From Coptodactyla brooksi (Eukaryota; Arthropoda; Insecta; Coleoptera; Scarabaeidae), in NCBI GenBank assembly GCA_033557675.1, contig JAWQRM010000230.1, positions 1 through 26,065 on the forward strand: a DNA stretch of 26,065 bases. The letters are read 5' to 3'. Position 1 is the stretch's first letter, and the number at the start of each line of letters is the position of its first letter. This document shows, piece after piece, positions 10,014-19,300 of the stretch. A program made the position numbers and the translations under genes. The notes under the pieces were generated by a model, which worked only from the letters and a program-made list of their open reading frames with translations, did no database searches and had not been told where the DNA came from.

Positions 10014-10088
10014 ATACATCAGTTGGCCGTTCATGTTTGTCGACATTTACATTTCAGAACAGGTCTGTAAGAACAATCATCATAGAAA
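10014..10088 (-). ncRNA. C/D-box snoRNA, double guide for 18S rRNA
   Basis: C box ATGATGA (10077-10083), D' box CTGA and D box CTGA (10019-10022), in the intron between exons 10337-10392 and 9896-9945. Guide 1, before D', is ACAGACCTGTT and matches 11 nt of 18S (AACAGGTCTGT); the fifth base points to the first G of AGGTC, which I think is the U25/snR56 site. Guide 2, before D, is GAACGGCCA and matches 18S TGGCCGTTC (9 nt), pointing to the first C of GGCC. Both boxes are intact, unlike in its paralogue at 8504-8577. Target numbering is from memory. Confidence 0.78.
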
Positions 10089-10336
10089 CTGTTTCGAATA
10101 CAAAAGAAAGTTTTACTCTTGGAAATTTTGGCAGAAGTCGGAATGAGATTTGTTAGGAAAAATCAATAAAATGCAAGTTTGGGATATCGTTACTATTAGA
10201 CCATAAATGTATTTTTTTTTATCAAACTTAATTAAGTTAATTCAATATAATAAATAATTTTAATCCAATTGGATTATTAAAGAAATTTCAATCATAAATT
10301 AAGGTAATGTTTAAAAAAATATTTCATACCACTTAC

Positions 10337-10392
10337 CCTTAAATATGTTGAAGAGTCTTGCAACAAAGGAATGGTAAACGGCAGGATCATAT
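10337..10392 (-). other. snoRNA host gene exon
   Basis: 56 nt between acceptor TATGTAATAG and donor GTAAGTGG. Confidence 0.6.
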
Positions 10393-10640
10393 CTATTACA
10401 TAAAAGCAAGTGTGTTAATAATGATGCTTAAATACAATATTGTAGTATTTAAAGTAATGAAACTGTTGGATTCCCTATTCATGTTAAGGATTATTTAAAT
10501 ATCTCCAAAACAAAAACTTAAAAACCCGTCTATTTCCCACAAAATGCGAATGGCAGATCTATTTATTAAACAATCTACCCCTGTCTTATTGTGGCTGATA
10601 AATAAAAACAACAAAGATGGGTAAAATTGAAATTGCTTAC
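10393..10640 (-). other. host-gene intron with no C/D snoRNA seen
   Basis: This intron has no TGATGA-type C box on the minus strand. An H/ACA snoRNA cannot be excluded, but I see no convincing pair of hairpins with H and ACA boxes. Confidence 0.4.
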
Positions 10641-10706
10641 CTTTAAACATGTCAGAAGTATATCAATATGTCATCTTGCAATAACATTATGTGACGAGGT
10701 GTATTT
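10641..10706 (-). other. snoRNA host gene exon
   Basis: 66 nt between acceptor TTATGATTTTCAG and donor GTAAGC. Confidence 0.65.
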
Positions 10707-10903
10707 CTGAAAATCATAAGATAATTAAAATGCGCAATACGTTATAAATAGAAATAACGGCATTCAGCGATAGCCTAAACTACACGATGATTTGTTTTGG
10801 ACACAATTCAAAGGCAAATTTTATTCCATGCTTTTAAATGAAATTAAAGTTGTAGCGAATTCTTGTAATTTACAGGTTTATGGAAAAAAGAATTATTTTA
10901 CTT

Positions 10904-10973
10904 ATTAATTAGATAAACTACCAATCATTCATAAAATTCTTCAGCCTGGGGCGGTAGAAAGTCGTTATTTATC
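10904..10973 (-). pseudogene. decayed U31-type snoRNA copy
   Basis: Third copy of the U31-type snoRNA, in the intron between exons 11268-11324 and 10641-10706. The antisense element TACCGCCCCAG is fully kept, but the C box reads ATAACGA instead of ATGATGA (10962-10968) and the D box reads CTAA instead of CTGA (10909-10912). Without these boxes it should not bind the core snoRNP proteins, so it is probably a dead copy. Confidence 0.75.
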
Positions 10974-11267
10974 ATAAGCCATTATAGGGAAATTTTTGCC
11001 AGTCAATAACAGTTACATGCAAATATTAGAGGATGCTTATGTAATTAAATTTAGTTTTCAATTTAGTCTGTTATGTTTTAAAACCTAATGCATATTTTAT
11101 AAAAAAGGAATAATCAATTGTTTTCTAGAATATCACTTGAGGTCATCACCTGTTTTTAAATATACAAAATAGTGGAATTTAGTGTCAGGCAACTACACGA
11201 TGATTTGTTTTGAACAATTACAGCGAATTTCATTTAATATTTTTAATTGTAGTAAAAATTATCGTAC

Positions 11268-11324
11268 CTGTTCAGGAGAATCCATATATAATTCCTCCAC
11301 CATTTCTCAACATTTCTGTGAGCC
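11268..11324 (-). other. snoRNA host gene exon, duplicate of 11821-11877
   Basis: 57 nt between acceptor TTTTATTTGCAG and donor GTACGATAAT. It is clearly similar to the next exon upstream (CACAGAAA, AAATGGTGGA, GGATTCTC and AACAG shared), so exon and flanking intron were duplicated together. Confidence 0.68.
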
Positions 11325-11392
11325 CTGCAAATAAAAGAAATTAAATTGTAGTCAATTGTAGTAACTTACGATTCAAAATTTTTATTTTACTT

Positions 11393-11463
11393 ATTAATCA
11401 GAGAAACTACCAATCAATCACAAAACTGTTCAGCCTGGGGCGGTAAAAAGTCATCATTTATAA
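11393..11463 (-). ncRNA. U31-type C/D-box snoRNA, copy 2 (28S P-loop guide)
   Basis: C box ATGATGA (11451-11457), D' box CTGA, C'-like TGATTGA and D box CTGA (11398-11401). A short terminal stem is visible (TTATTA with TAATAA). The guide TACCGCCCCAG just before D' matches 11 nt of the universal 28S P-loop (CTGGGGCGGTA). The fifth-base rule picks the second G of GGGG, the base equivalent to E. coli Gm2251, which is the known target of U31 in vertebrates and snR67 in yeast. It lies in the intron between exons 11821-11877 and 11268-11324. Confidence 0.88.
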
Positions 11464-11820
11464 TAAACAAAGTCGCTGCAGAACTTTTTTCCTGAATAAC
11501 AGCTACATATTTATATGATTCAAGTATTATAAACATGATAGGTATAATTGACAAAATTTCAAATGTAAAGACAATTTTTCGTAATGTTCAAAAAAGAGAA
11601 TGAAATAAATCCAGTTTATAATTTTGATCTGTTATGCTTTGAAATCTTATATACGTTTTATGCAACAGGGAATCACAGATTGTTTTTTATATCACTGGAG
11701 TTCATAATCTTTTTTAAATATAAAAATAACGGGGTTTAGTGACAAGCAAAACATGATTTGTTTTGGACAATTACAATGAATTTCATTTCATGTTTTTAAT
11801 TGTAGTAAAAATTATCATAC

Positions 11821-11877
11821 CTGTTTATGAGAATCCGCCTATAATAGGTCCACCATTTGGTAACGTTTCTGTGGACT
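11821..11877 (-). other. snoRNA host gene exon
   Basis: 57 nt between acceptor ATTATGTGCAG and donor GTATGATAAT. Same length and similar sequence as exon 11268-11324. Confidence 0.68.
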
Positions 11878-11944
11878 CTGCACATAATAGAAATTAAAAT
11901 TAGTCTATTGTAGCAGTCTACGTTTCAAAATTTTTATTTTACTT

Positions 11945-12015
11945 TTTAATCAGAGAAACTACCGATCAATCACAAAATTATTCAGCCTGGGGCGGTAAAA
12001 AGTCATCATTTATAA
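11945..12015 (-). ncRNA. U31-type C/D-box snoRNA, copy 1 (28S P-loop guide)
   Basis: C box ATGATGA (12003-12009), D' CTGA and D box CTGA (11950-11953), with the same P-loop guide TACCGCCCCAG as copy 2. It differs from copy 2 at only a few positions outside the boxes. It lies in the intron between exons 12119-12164 and 11821-11877. Confidence 0.88.
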
Positions 12016-12118
12016 TAAACAGAGATGCTGCAGGGGCATTTTTGGTCTTAAATAACAGCATCATAAACCGTGAATAAAGTATCGTCTAAATTGGTCTTAA
12101 GAACAAACGTAAACTTAC

Positions 12119-12164
12119 CATAGAATATTACGGAAGACAAAATGTATACCATTTACATCACGAT
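12119..12164 (-). other. snoRNA host gene exon
   Basis: 46 nt between acceptor TTTTTATTATAG and donor GTAAGTTTAC. Confidence 0.65.
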
Positions 12165-12431
12165 CTATAATAAAAAGAAGGCTATAAAGCATTCCAACAA
12201 ATGAAATAAAATAGTTTTTTAAATTTAATTTCTGATAAACCAACCAATGAGAAGTTAAATTACAACTTAAAAAAAAAAATTCTAGTCAAGGATAGCTGTA
12301 CATTCATATTTGTTACATATAACTTAAAACAAGCTGTCACTTTGGCAGTTGTCAAAATAAGAATTCAAATTTTCTTTGCATACTAGAATTTCTTTGTTCA
12401 GGCCCGTCGCATTTGTAGATTGAAAACTTAC

Positions 12432-12459
12432 TTGTAACATCCACAGATCCAACAAATTA
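12432..12459 (-). other. probable snoRNA host gene exon
   Basis: 28 nt before donor GTAAGTTTTC. The acceptor (TTTATGTGGAAG) is weak, so the 5' edge is a guess. Confidence 0.4.
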
Positions 12460-12518
12460 CTTCCACATAAAGATTACCGCGAAAATTGTTTTGAATGTCC
12501 CACAAAAAATACACCATA

Positions 12519-12620
12519 ATAAACACACAAGATTACTACGCTCGAAATTTTGTGGCATTTTCTTCGAGCCTTAGTAAACCATCAAAACACAGGAAGTTTT
12601 GTGGTCTGCTTAAGACTCGA
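12519..12620 (-). other. stem-rich intron segment near the start of the host gene
   Basis: On the minus strand TTACTA-AG-GCTCGAA faces TTCGAGC-G-TAGTAA around a roughly 17-nt loop. This is a strong hairpin that could be half of an H/ACA RNA, but no H or ACA box fits well. Confidence 0.3.
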
Positions 12621-12648
12621 TATTGCTTTAAAAAAGTACGTAATTATA

Positions 12649-12654
12649 ACTTAC
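12649..12654 (-). other. splice donor of the first recognisable host-gene exon
   Basis: AAG|GTAAGT on the minus strand. The exon upstream of it has no clear acceptor, so it may be the first exon, with the start somewhere between 12,680 and 13,150. Confidence 0.45.
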
Positions 12655-12872
12655 CTTATTATACCGTTTATTAAATCGCAAAATTTCGATTAACTTAGCT
12701 CAAAGGTAAAATAATAGCCGTCAAATAACAGGAATAAAAATTATAAATTGGTAATTTTATTTAAAATGCATAAAAAACAAAATAACAGTATGCAAAAAAA
12801 GATGATAATTGAAAAATAATTATTTTAACCGGAATTATGCACTTTTAACATACAACAATAATTATCGTTTAC

Positions 12873-12902
12873 CACAGAGACGAGCCCCCCCCCCGTGGTA
12901 TA
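12873..12902. other. C10 tract between short inverted repeats
   Basis: TACCAC and GTGGTA flank ten Cs in a row (12885-12894), which is striking in this AT-rich DNA. On the minus strand a TTTTATACC stretch lies just upstream of it and CTCGTCTCTG just downstream, so it might mark the snoRNA host promoter. That is only a guess. Confidence 0.3.
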
Positions 12903-13271
12903 AAATTAATAATTATAAATAATAAATAACACCACGATTACCCACGGGTGTCACGGAATTGTGTACTGTACAAATTAAATCGCTACAAACTGAATAAAAA
13001 GAACTATAAACTCAACAATTTCAAGAAAGAAGCGGCTGGCTATGCACGGATAATAAGAAAATAGTTTCCGAGTTATTCGTTTATTGGCGTTTCCAGATTA
13101 TACACCGTCGGTGGCCAAATGCTACACAAAAGAACGTACGTAGCAAAATAAAGAATGTAATGTTTTGTTTTTTCGTTTATTCAGAGACAACACGATCAAG
13201 TATTTTTAATTTGCGTTCAATTATAGAAAAGGAAATGTCAATAGATCAGTCAAGTAAATGATAATGTTGGC

Positions 13272-13277
13272 TTTTAT
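13272..13277 (-). promoter_or_regulatory. polyadenylation signal of eEF2
   Basis: AATAAA on the minus strand, about 50 nt after the eEF2 stop. A second AATAAA is at 13176-13181. Confidence 0.65.
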
Positions 13278-13325
13278 TTTTCTTTCTTTTCGAATAATTT
13301 GTACAGATCCTAAACACTCCCTCGT

Positions 13326-13394
13326 TTATAATTTGTCCAAATATTGCGTAAGATCTGGTAGACCTTCCTTTAGACCTTTACGTTTACGTGTTTC
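13326..13394 (-). CDS. eEF2: eEF2 last exon
   Basis: ETRKRKGLKEGLPDLTQY, LDKL and a TAA stop (13326-13328), after a 67-nt intron with acceptor CTATTGCAG. Too short to stand out alone, but it is the invariant C-terminus of eEF2. Confidence 0.96.
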   Translation of the reverse strand, partial: ETRKRKGLKEGLPDLTQYLDKL

Positions 13395-16300
13395 CTGCAA
13401 TAGAGAAATGAAGCCACATTTACTATCATCGAAACGACATTAAAAACATGTTTGAACCTACCTGCACTACAGCGTACGGTCTGGTATTGGTTTCAAGCGG
13501 ATCACCAGGCAGAATCTGCCAGTGATCAAACACACACTGTGGGAACGCCTGACCGCCAGTATTGGAACGGAGATCGGCCGTGAAACCAAACGATTCGTTT
13601 ACGGGCAGGTACGCCTTGACGACAAACATCGGCGTACCCGTGACTTGCTGTTCTTCAAACACGTGACCTCTTCTTCTATTCAGGACACCATAGATACCGC
13701 CAACAGCTACCTCGGGACACTACAGACGTAAACGTTAAGAAAAATAGTATTAGACTTACTAAGAGTGACTTTTCGAAACGGTAATGTTCCACATCAGGAA
13801 ACTGTAACAAGTATAAAAGACGTGCTACAGGGCAAACAGTGGGATTTGCTATCCGAACTCTAGTAAATCCAATAAAAATTATAAATCTTATTGACGGTAC
13901 GGGTTCGGAATAATTCTCAATTAAAAATGCCATCGAAATACGCGAGCAGCTTGCATGCAAGGTAATGGCATATGTCAGTAGATGGCACAAGGTAGATACA
14001 TTTGCAAGTGAAATGGTACGAGTTTTTGGGCATGCAGTTTGGTGGTATACTTGTGAGCAGGGTGTGCGGTAGATTTTTTAAGTATGATGCAAATCTTCTA
14101 CTTTAAATAACGATCAATATAAGTTGATAAATATCAACTATCAACTACAATAATCTACTATAATTTTACCTTTCAAACTTTAACTTTAGCATATTCGTTA
14201 ATTAGTGATGTGTAGTCTATAGTGACGACCAATTTAGATACAATAGACATTAATGACTACTTTATGGCGTTTTGTCATCTATATCCTTGATTCAGAGAAT
14301 TGTGTCCAGAATATAATTGAAAAAGTTTATTTTAAATTTATTCTGCAATGTTAATGGTCAATGTTAATAGCAAATTTTCATCTGATCATATCCAGATTGT
14401 CTATAACTTTTCAATTTTTGTATGGTTTCTGATAACATCCTTAGACAATCTGACATATTTATAGTTACAGATTGCAATAGCTTCGAAACTGAATTTATTT
14501 CAAATAAAATATCCTCTTCTTTTAACTTTAGTTTCTGAGACGATGAAGACATCATCATCTCTGATGATGATGTCTTCTATTATTTGAAATAATGTTATTA
14601 TAAATTTCACAAAGTTGAAATCCTAACAGGTTTTAACACATCTACTCTGCTTGGCGGTTTTAGAGTTACATAAAACATATTTTTTAGCACTTTCTTATTT
14701 TTATAAACACGCGGTTTTGAATTCTACATACTTTCAAAATTTCTGTACAAATGAGTAAATTAAAACATCTTTTTCACTAAACATTTTCAAATAAAATTAA
14801 GATACCGAATCCCGCAAATTCTGGCAGCCTATTCTATTCCCCCACAATTACCTCCACAGATTGCATGCCAAAAAATCAAATACTGTACAAGCTACTACTT
14901 GCATATCTTTTAACAAATACACATGCAAGTAGCTGGTATCTGCAAGCACCTTGCATGTCAATGTAGGTTGCTTGTGCAACCTACAGGCATGTGTATTCCC
15001 GGCCTAAAAGCGCCATTTGAAAAACATCCCAGATGCAACACTAAAATGATTGAATGTAACTGAACTTGTAAATTTGGAGAGTGCAAAATTAATCTATAAA
15101 ATTAAATAACTTTGTAGTGAACATGCAGCAACATCACAACCTAAGCTGCAAAATGATTCAATGAATTATCTACCAAGATGAAAAAATAGTGCAATGGTAG
15201 CAATGATAAAAAAAATCAGAATATTTAACAATAGGGTATTATAAATGAGCTGGGAGGAAACTCTTAGAAAAGAGAGCGAAACTGATAGGATAATTTAAAT
15301 GCCTCACCTGAATTTCACATTGATACACTGGCTCCATAAGCCTTGGACCGGCCGTCAACAGACACGCGTACAGACAACGACGAGTAGTTGGGATGATCTG
15401 TCCACCACCGCGATGGATGGCATCAGCATGCAGGGTGACGTCATGGATGTTGAAGCGGACGCCGCGCAAGTTCTCCTCAGACAACACGCCCTCCTTAGCT
15501 GCCCATTGGAAGCCCGCGACGACAGAGTCCTTTATCTCATTCAAGTACTGCACACCCTTGGTACAGTCAACCAGGATATTGGGTCCGGTACCGTCCGGCC
15601 CGAAGCACCAAATCTTACGCGCTTCCGTCACATCATAGTCGTACTTCTCGGTAAGGTAACGGGCGCGGACCTTGAAGTCGTCACGCGGGTTCACGTCGCC
15701 GTTGTCGATATCCTCGGCAAGGCCATCCGGCATCGGACAGGCCTTCATGAACAATCTGTAAGGGACGATAGTACAATTGTGGGCAAGTATAATTAGAATT
15801 AAGTAATCACCTGTTATGTTTATTCGGCGATTTCGACAAGCACATTTGGTTCGACTCTTCGCTAACCGTCTCACGATATGACACGACCGGATCGGATTTC
15901 TTGATTGGAATGCAAGCGTGATCTTCTTCCAAGTCCTTTAGACAAATTTCCAAGTGCAATTCTCCGGCGCCCGCAATAATGTGCTCTCCTGATTCTTCAA
16001 TGATACATTGTACCATAGGATCTGATTTGGCTAAACGCTTCAACCCTAAATGCCAATATTATTAGTAAATCAGTATTATTAGTGCAAGTTAAATCATACA
16101 ATACAAATTGACGATATTCAACTAGCCCCATAGGGTTTTACTACAGTGAGTGGAAGTGAGACGGCATGACAAATAACGAGAATAGAATCAAATTATCGAA
16201 CATATATATTGCTAGAAAGATGCAAGTCACCTCTTTCAAACGCATCCAAGTTCATGCTAATCGGATGACAGGTTGCAAAGTTACAGCCATTTGAATGACG

Positions 16301-19300
16301 GTAAAAATTGTGTTGATGTCGTAAAAACATAATGGAACAAAGACCGAATATTAAATTTTGTTTTAAACTGGGAGAAAAATGTGCTGAAACTTATGAATTG
16401 ATAAACTAGAAGATGTACATTAGTACATGACTTTCACTTACCTTGCCTCTCTCTAATTTAAATATAAAAGAAATCTCCATTTGTACCCGTCATCTTTTCC
16501 AAAAATAAGTAATAATGGTGCAATTTAGAACTGATGTATAATAATTTAAGAGGCCCTCAAGTTTTATAAGGACTTCAAAAATATCATAATACACAGGATG
16601 TTCCATTTAAAAAAGTTGGGTAATTTTTAGAATAAGCCGAACACTATATATTCAAAAATAGTTTCAAATTGTGGGCAATTCTGATGTGATGCAATTTTTA
16701 TTTGAAAATTTTGTATCTAGAAAGAGCAATAACAGTTCTAAGAAAAATTTTGTATTCTCACCTGTCATCTTTTTCCAAAAATGTGTAATAACGCCCCAAC
16801 AGTGCGATTTAGAACTGATGTATAGTTAAGTGGACCTCAAGTCTTATAAGGACTTCAAAAATATCATAACATACAGGGTGTTCTATTTAAAAATTTGAAG
16901 TTGGATAGTTTTTAGAATAAATCGAAGAACAGCCTGTACATTCGAAAACCGTTTGAAAATTGTGAAGGGTTCGATGTCATGCAACCTTTATTTGAAACAT
17001 TTGACTGTTTTTTTATTATTAACTATGCTTATAAATCGAGAACTGTTGATTTTAAGCATATACTATCCTTATAGTTTTCTACTCACAATTTTATGTAGAT
17101 TACAAAAATATATTTTGTTACAAAGTTGTAAAAATCATTGTCCAAAATATGGACAATTTTTACGAAATCGTGACCAGATTATATGATAATTAACTATGAT
17201 TATATGATAATTAAAATTGCGATGAAAATATCGATTTATGATAAATTGATAAATTTAAGGATTCCTAAGGATGACATACAAAAATCTATGCATGCATTGG
17301 TTCATCGCGCTAGAAAAAGTATTGAGTTAAATGGGACCTATTTTGAATAAAAAATAACTTTTAAACATAATTCAACGTCTTTTCTTGTATACCTAAAAAT
17401 TCTCGTTATTTAATTGTCATATTATACAGTATGAGGATAAAATCTCGTACCACAGGACTTTTAAGCCGTGCCCGCAATATGTGTTAAAGTGGGACGCATA
17501 GTGGGGGCTATAGCGAATGCACGTTACACAGTATCACATAGTAGATAGAGTATATCTATCTGTAGTGAACATAATTAAAAGACATGGGTGTGTACATCAC
17601 TAGAGAAAAATTACAACTTATCAAGTGCTATTGTAGTGACAGGTCTGCAAGCAATTGCCACGATTTATTCGTACGATCTTTTGCAGGAAGAGAGCTATAA
17701 AGTCGGTAAAAGTGAAAAGATTTTTCCCGAGGATAATATTGGAAGGATAGAGTTTAGTGAGTGAGTAACGAAAAAGGCAAATGAAGATGAAAATTTTGTT
17801 GAAAATATTGTTTTCACTGATGAATCTACTTTTCTATTACATGGAAAACACTAACCTACTGTTGTTAGTTATTGGTCATGGGAAAATTTGCATAAAAGTT
17901 TTCCTGTTCGTACTCAATATCCGCAAAAACTGAACGTTTGGACTAGAATTCTTGGCCATTTTAATAGGCCCTTTTCTTATTGACGGCATCTTAACTTCCC
18001 GGAAATAGGTAGAATTGTTAGATACGCAAATACTTCCTGCTATCCACAACATTCCCAGAATAGACCTGGTTAAAGAATTTTTAACAAATTCATTTCCTAA
18101 TTGCATTATTAATGGGAAAGAGGATATTAAATGGCCAGTGAGATCTCCAGATTAGTCCCCAAACGACTTTCCTTCGTGGAGCTTCTTGAAACAGGCCGTG
18201 TACGGGTATATATTTTTACTGGAAATGCTTTCTAATGTTAGAAAGAATTTCTATAATAGATTAGGTTACTGTTTGGCATCGCAGGGCGGCCTATTTGATG
18301 GGATATTAAGAATTTATTTTATTTTAGAATATTTTTTAATTTTCCTTTTATAAGAATAGATTTATGTTCCTTTTGTGCAATCAATGTTTAATGCCAATAA
18401 TATTTAAAAGGAGATATTCAAAGATCTCCGTTTTACGTAAGCAAAAGAGCACTGGCTAGTACGATACACCACCATCAATGTGTCAAACGCGACCGTCACT
18501 AACCGTTCAACAAAGCAGAGGCTCCCCCCCACTGCGTATTGTGGGCGTGGCTTAAAAGTCCTATGGTACGAGATTTTAGTCCCATACTGTATATCTAGCG
18601 GAACCTCCCAAACACAAACTATTGAAAGTCCCAGTGAGAAGTTTGAGAAAATTCGACTTACGGGAAAGTCTCAAAATATTTCAATTACATGTAAACTGGA
18701 TAGTAAAGCACGAGGCAAAAAAAATATTTCTAGTTAGAGAGAATTTTGAGTAAGGGATTTCGAGTAAGATTTTTTCTAACGAGAGAAACAAGGAGGCGAT
18801 TTTTTGAAGAGTAATGTAACAAATTCATACTTAATGCATACATACCTTCCACCAATTTTGGTAAATCGGCTGGATTCTTAGGTTCAACAGCGACACGTAC
18901 GACAGGCGACACGCTGAATTTCATAACCTTCATATTGTGGGCATCCTTGAACGTCGTAATAGTACCGGTCTTCACCAAGAATTGATCGACTCCGACCAAA
19001 CCGCAAATATTCCCACACGGCACGTCTTCGATGGCTTCCACATAACGACCCATCATGAGAATTGTCCTTTGAATTGCCTTTTCATACAGGTCCTCCTTCT
19101 TTCCTGGGGTGTAATTGGGTCCCATGATGCGGGCCTTCATGCCCGTACACACCTTGCCTGAGAAGACTCGCCCAAAGGCATAGAAACGCCCCTTGTCCGA
19201 CGTCGGTACCATTTTCGACACGTACATCATGAGCGGTCCGGACGGATCGCACGTTTTAATGCCAAGTGCGGCCTCATCATCGTGTGGCCCCTCATACAGC

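Larger units (their letters stand above)
7665..12700 (-). ncRNA. spliced non-coding snoRNA host gene (Uhg-like)
   Basis: Read right to left, this region holds a series of short exons with good donor (GTAAGT-like) and acceptor (pyrimidine-AG) signals. Those I can place are 12432-12459, 12119-12164, 11821-11877, 11268-11324, 10641-10706, 10337-10392, 9896-9945, 8118-8162 and 7920-7941. A donor at 12653-12654 implies one more exon upstream. Joined together the exons hold many stops and no long frame, so the product is probably not a protein. Five of the introns hold C/D-box snoRNAs or a decayed copy on the same strand, which is how insect and vertebrate snoRNA host genes (Uhg/SNHG1, GAS5) are built. 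From memory, fly Uhg genes also carry U31-type guides. The transcription start is not determined, and the last exon's acceptor is not clear. Its polyA signal is at 7682-7687, so it ends tail to tail with PRRC1. The exon map is inferred from splice motifs only. Confidence 0.72.
13720..15307. other. eEF2 intron with palindromes
   Basis: No gene is recognised. It holds a perfect hairpin at 14545-14577, nested inverted repeats at 14886-14997 and a palindrome CTTGCATGCAAG near 13950. A 64-codon open frame on the minus strand (14364-14558) is unidentified. Confidence 0.6.

Noticed and set aside
11135..11175. GTGATGA C-box-like motif on the minus strand in a host intron
   Set aside because: No CTGA follows at snoRNA distance and the motif is not kept in the duplicated intron.
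12400..12431. GCGACGGGC followed by CTGA, complementary to the 18S decoding-site region
   Set aside because: No C box lies upstream within snoRNA distance, and the fifth base would fall on a G rather than on the known methylated C. Probably chance.
13676..13990. 104-codon minus-strand frame overlapping the eEF2 exon edge
   Set aside because: It crosses an intron and reads the exon in a wrong frame; no family similarity.
14364..14558. 64-codon minus-strand frame (KLKLKEEDILFEINSVSKLL)
   Set aside because: It looks helical but matches nothing I know, has no splice signals I trust, and starts inside a foldback hairpin. Left as unidentified intron sequence.
15299..15796. Long plus-strand open frames opposite eEF2 (also 15393-15638, 13522-13731, 18937-19161)
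   Set aside because: They are antisense shadows of the GC-rich eEF2 exons, with no recognisable family and no splice logic.
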